From: Alienimonas californiensis
Lineage (GTDB): Bacteria > Planctomycetota > Planctomycetia > Planctomycetales > Planctomycetaceae
Direction: 5' to 3'
DNA: 64,000 nucleotides
Assembly: GCF_007743815.1 (NCBI RefSeq)
Contig: NZ_CP036265.1
Span: 1,666,323-1,730,322 of the forward strand
Below are positions 63,755-64,000 of this stretch, in pieces; the stretch's first letter is position 1; each line of letters begins with the position of its first letter. The notes under the pieces are model-generated. The model saw only the letters and a list, made by a program, of their open reading frames with translations, made no database searches and was not told the origin of the DNA. A program made the translations under genes and the position numbers.

Positions 63755-64000
63755 ATGCTCGACGCCCTCTTTCGACGCGGCAATCCGACGAACCGCTGGT
63801 CGCGGTCGCCCGGGCTGGCGCTGACGGTCGATCTCTCCCCGCCGACGATCAACGGCGTCCCGATCGGGTCGCCGGTCGAGGAGTTCTGGTTTCTCGGCCG
63901 CACGACGTCCCAAGGCGCCTGCCCGCTGGACTACGCGGACCTCGGGCTGTCGCTGGTCGCGGAGGACGACGGGACCTGTTCCACGTTTCAGGTCATCTTC
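63755..64000 (+). CDS. Hypothetical protein, cut by the window end
   Basis: An open frame of 82 codons runs from ATG at 63755 to the last base without a stop. The protein starts MLDALFRRGNPTNRWSRSPG and continues with PPTINGVPIGSPVEEFWFLG and GLSLVAEDDGTCSTFQ. The G/C-rich third positions and balanced composition support coding. I recognise no family; it resembles the start of a soluble enzyme or a two-domain cytoplasmic protein. It diverges from the cassette. Confidence 0.65.
   Translation, partial: MLDALFRRGNPTNRWSRSPGLALTVDLSPPTINGVPIGSPVEEFWFLGRTTSQGACPLDYADLGLSLVAEDDGTCSTFQVIF

Overview
The window is a very GC-rich stretch of a bacterial chromosome that reads as Planctomycetota. The evidence is the gene content: a DUF1501 (Tat-exported) protein next to a PSC1/WD40/DUF1549/DUF1553 giant protein, two PVC-type CxxCH cytochrome/HEAT-repeat proteins, two formylglycine sulfatases, a 3-keto-disaccharide hydrolase (DUF1080), PQQ-like beta-propellers, EF-hand and autotransporter-barrel surface proteins, and many short dispersed palindromes between genes. 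A genus such as Alienimonas is possible but cannot be proved here. The window opens with 35 G residues, which looks like a sequence-end artefact.

Layout. 0.2-6 kb: EF-hand secreted protein, a lone IS5-type transposase N-domain, a membrane protein and a Gly/Cys-rich autotransporter-barrel protein. 6-13 kb: PQQ-like propeller, protein phosphatase, glycosyltransferase, two small-membrane/TM2-like genes, a leucine-rich-repeat lipoprotein. 13-20 kb: methyltransferase, a seven-PAS histidine kinase, dihydrolipoyl dehydrogenase and an unknown protein. 20-29 kb: sulfatase, a lower-GC FRG-domain gene, the DUF1501-DUF1553 pair and a CAT-anticodon tRNA. 29-42 kb: a PVC cytochrome, a decayed sulfatase, then a carbohydrate region (XylR-like regulator, zinc MDR dehydrogenase, GH2 glycosidase, GH43-like relic, sulfatase, DUF1080 protein, PQQ-like propeller). 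42-54.5 kb: an unknown secreted protein and two tandem giant autotransporter-type proteins, the first with a zinc-metalloprotease-like passenger. 54.6-60 kb: DJ-1/PfpI plus alpha/beta hydrolase pair, a His/Gly-rich secreted protein and a second PVC cytochrome. 60-64 kb: an RbfA-like protein and a tightly packed five-gene cassette of membrane protein, lipoprotein, papain-like protein, Cys-motif lipoprotein and thioredoxin-like protein, then a gene cut by the window end.

Together the genes suggest a bacterium that degrades sulfated polysaccharides (sulfatases, GH2, XylR, DUF1080, surface/periplasmic cytochromes) and builds a complex cell surface. The observations most worth following are the metalloprotease-autotransporter fusion, the papain-like/lipoprotein cassette, the barrel protein with a Gly/Cys-rich insert between hinge and barrel, two gene relics (sulfatase and GH43-like), and a family of near-perfect hairpins, one of which lies inside a coding sequence. 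Positions, frames and palindromes were read by eye; family names come from motif recognition without database searches.
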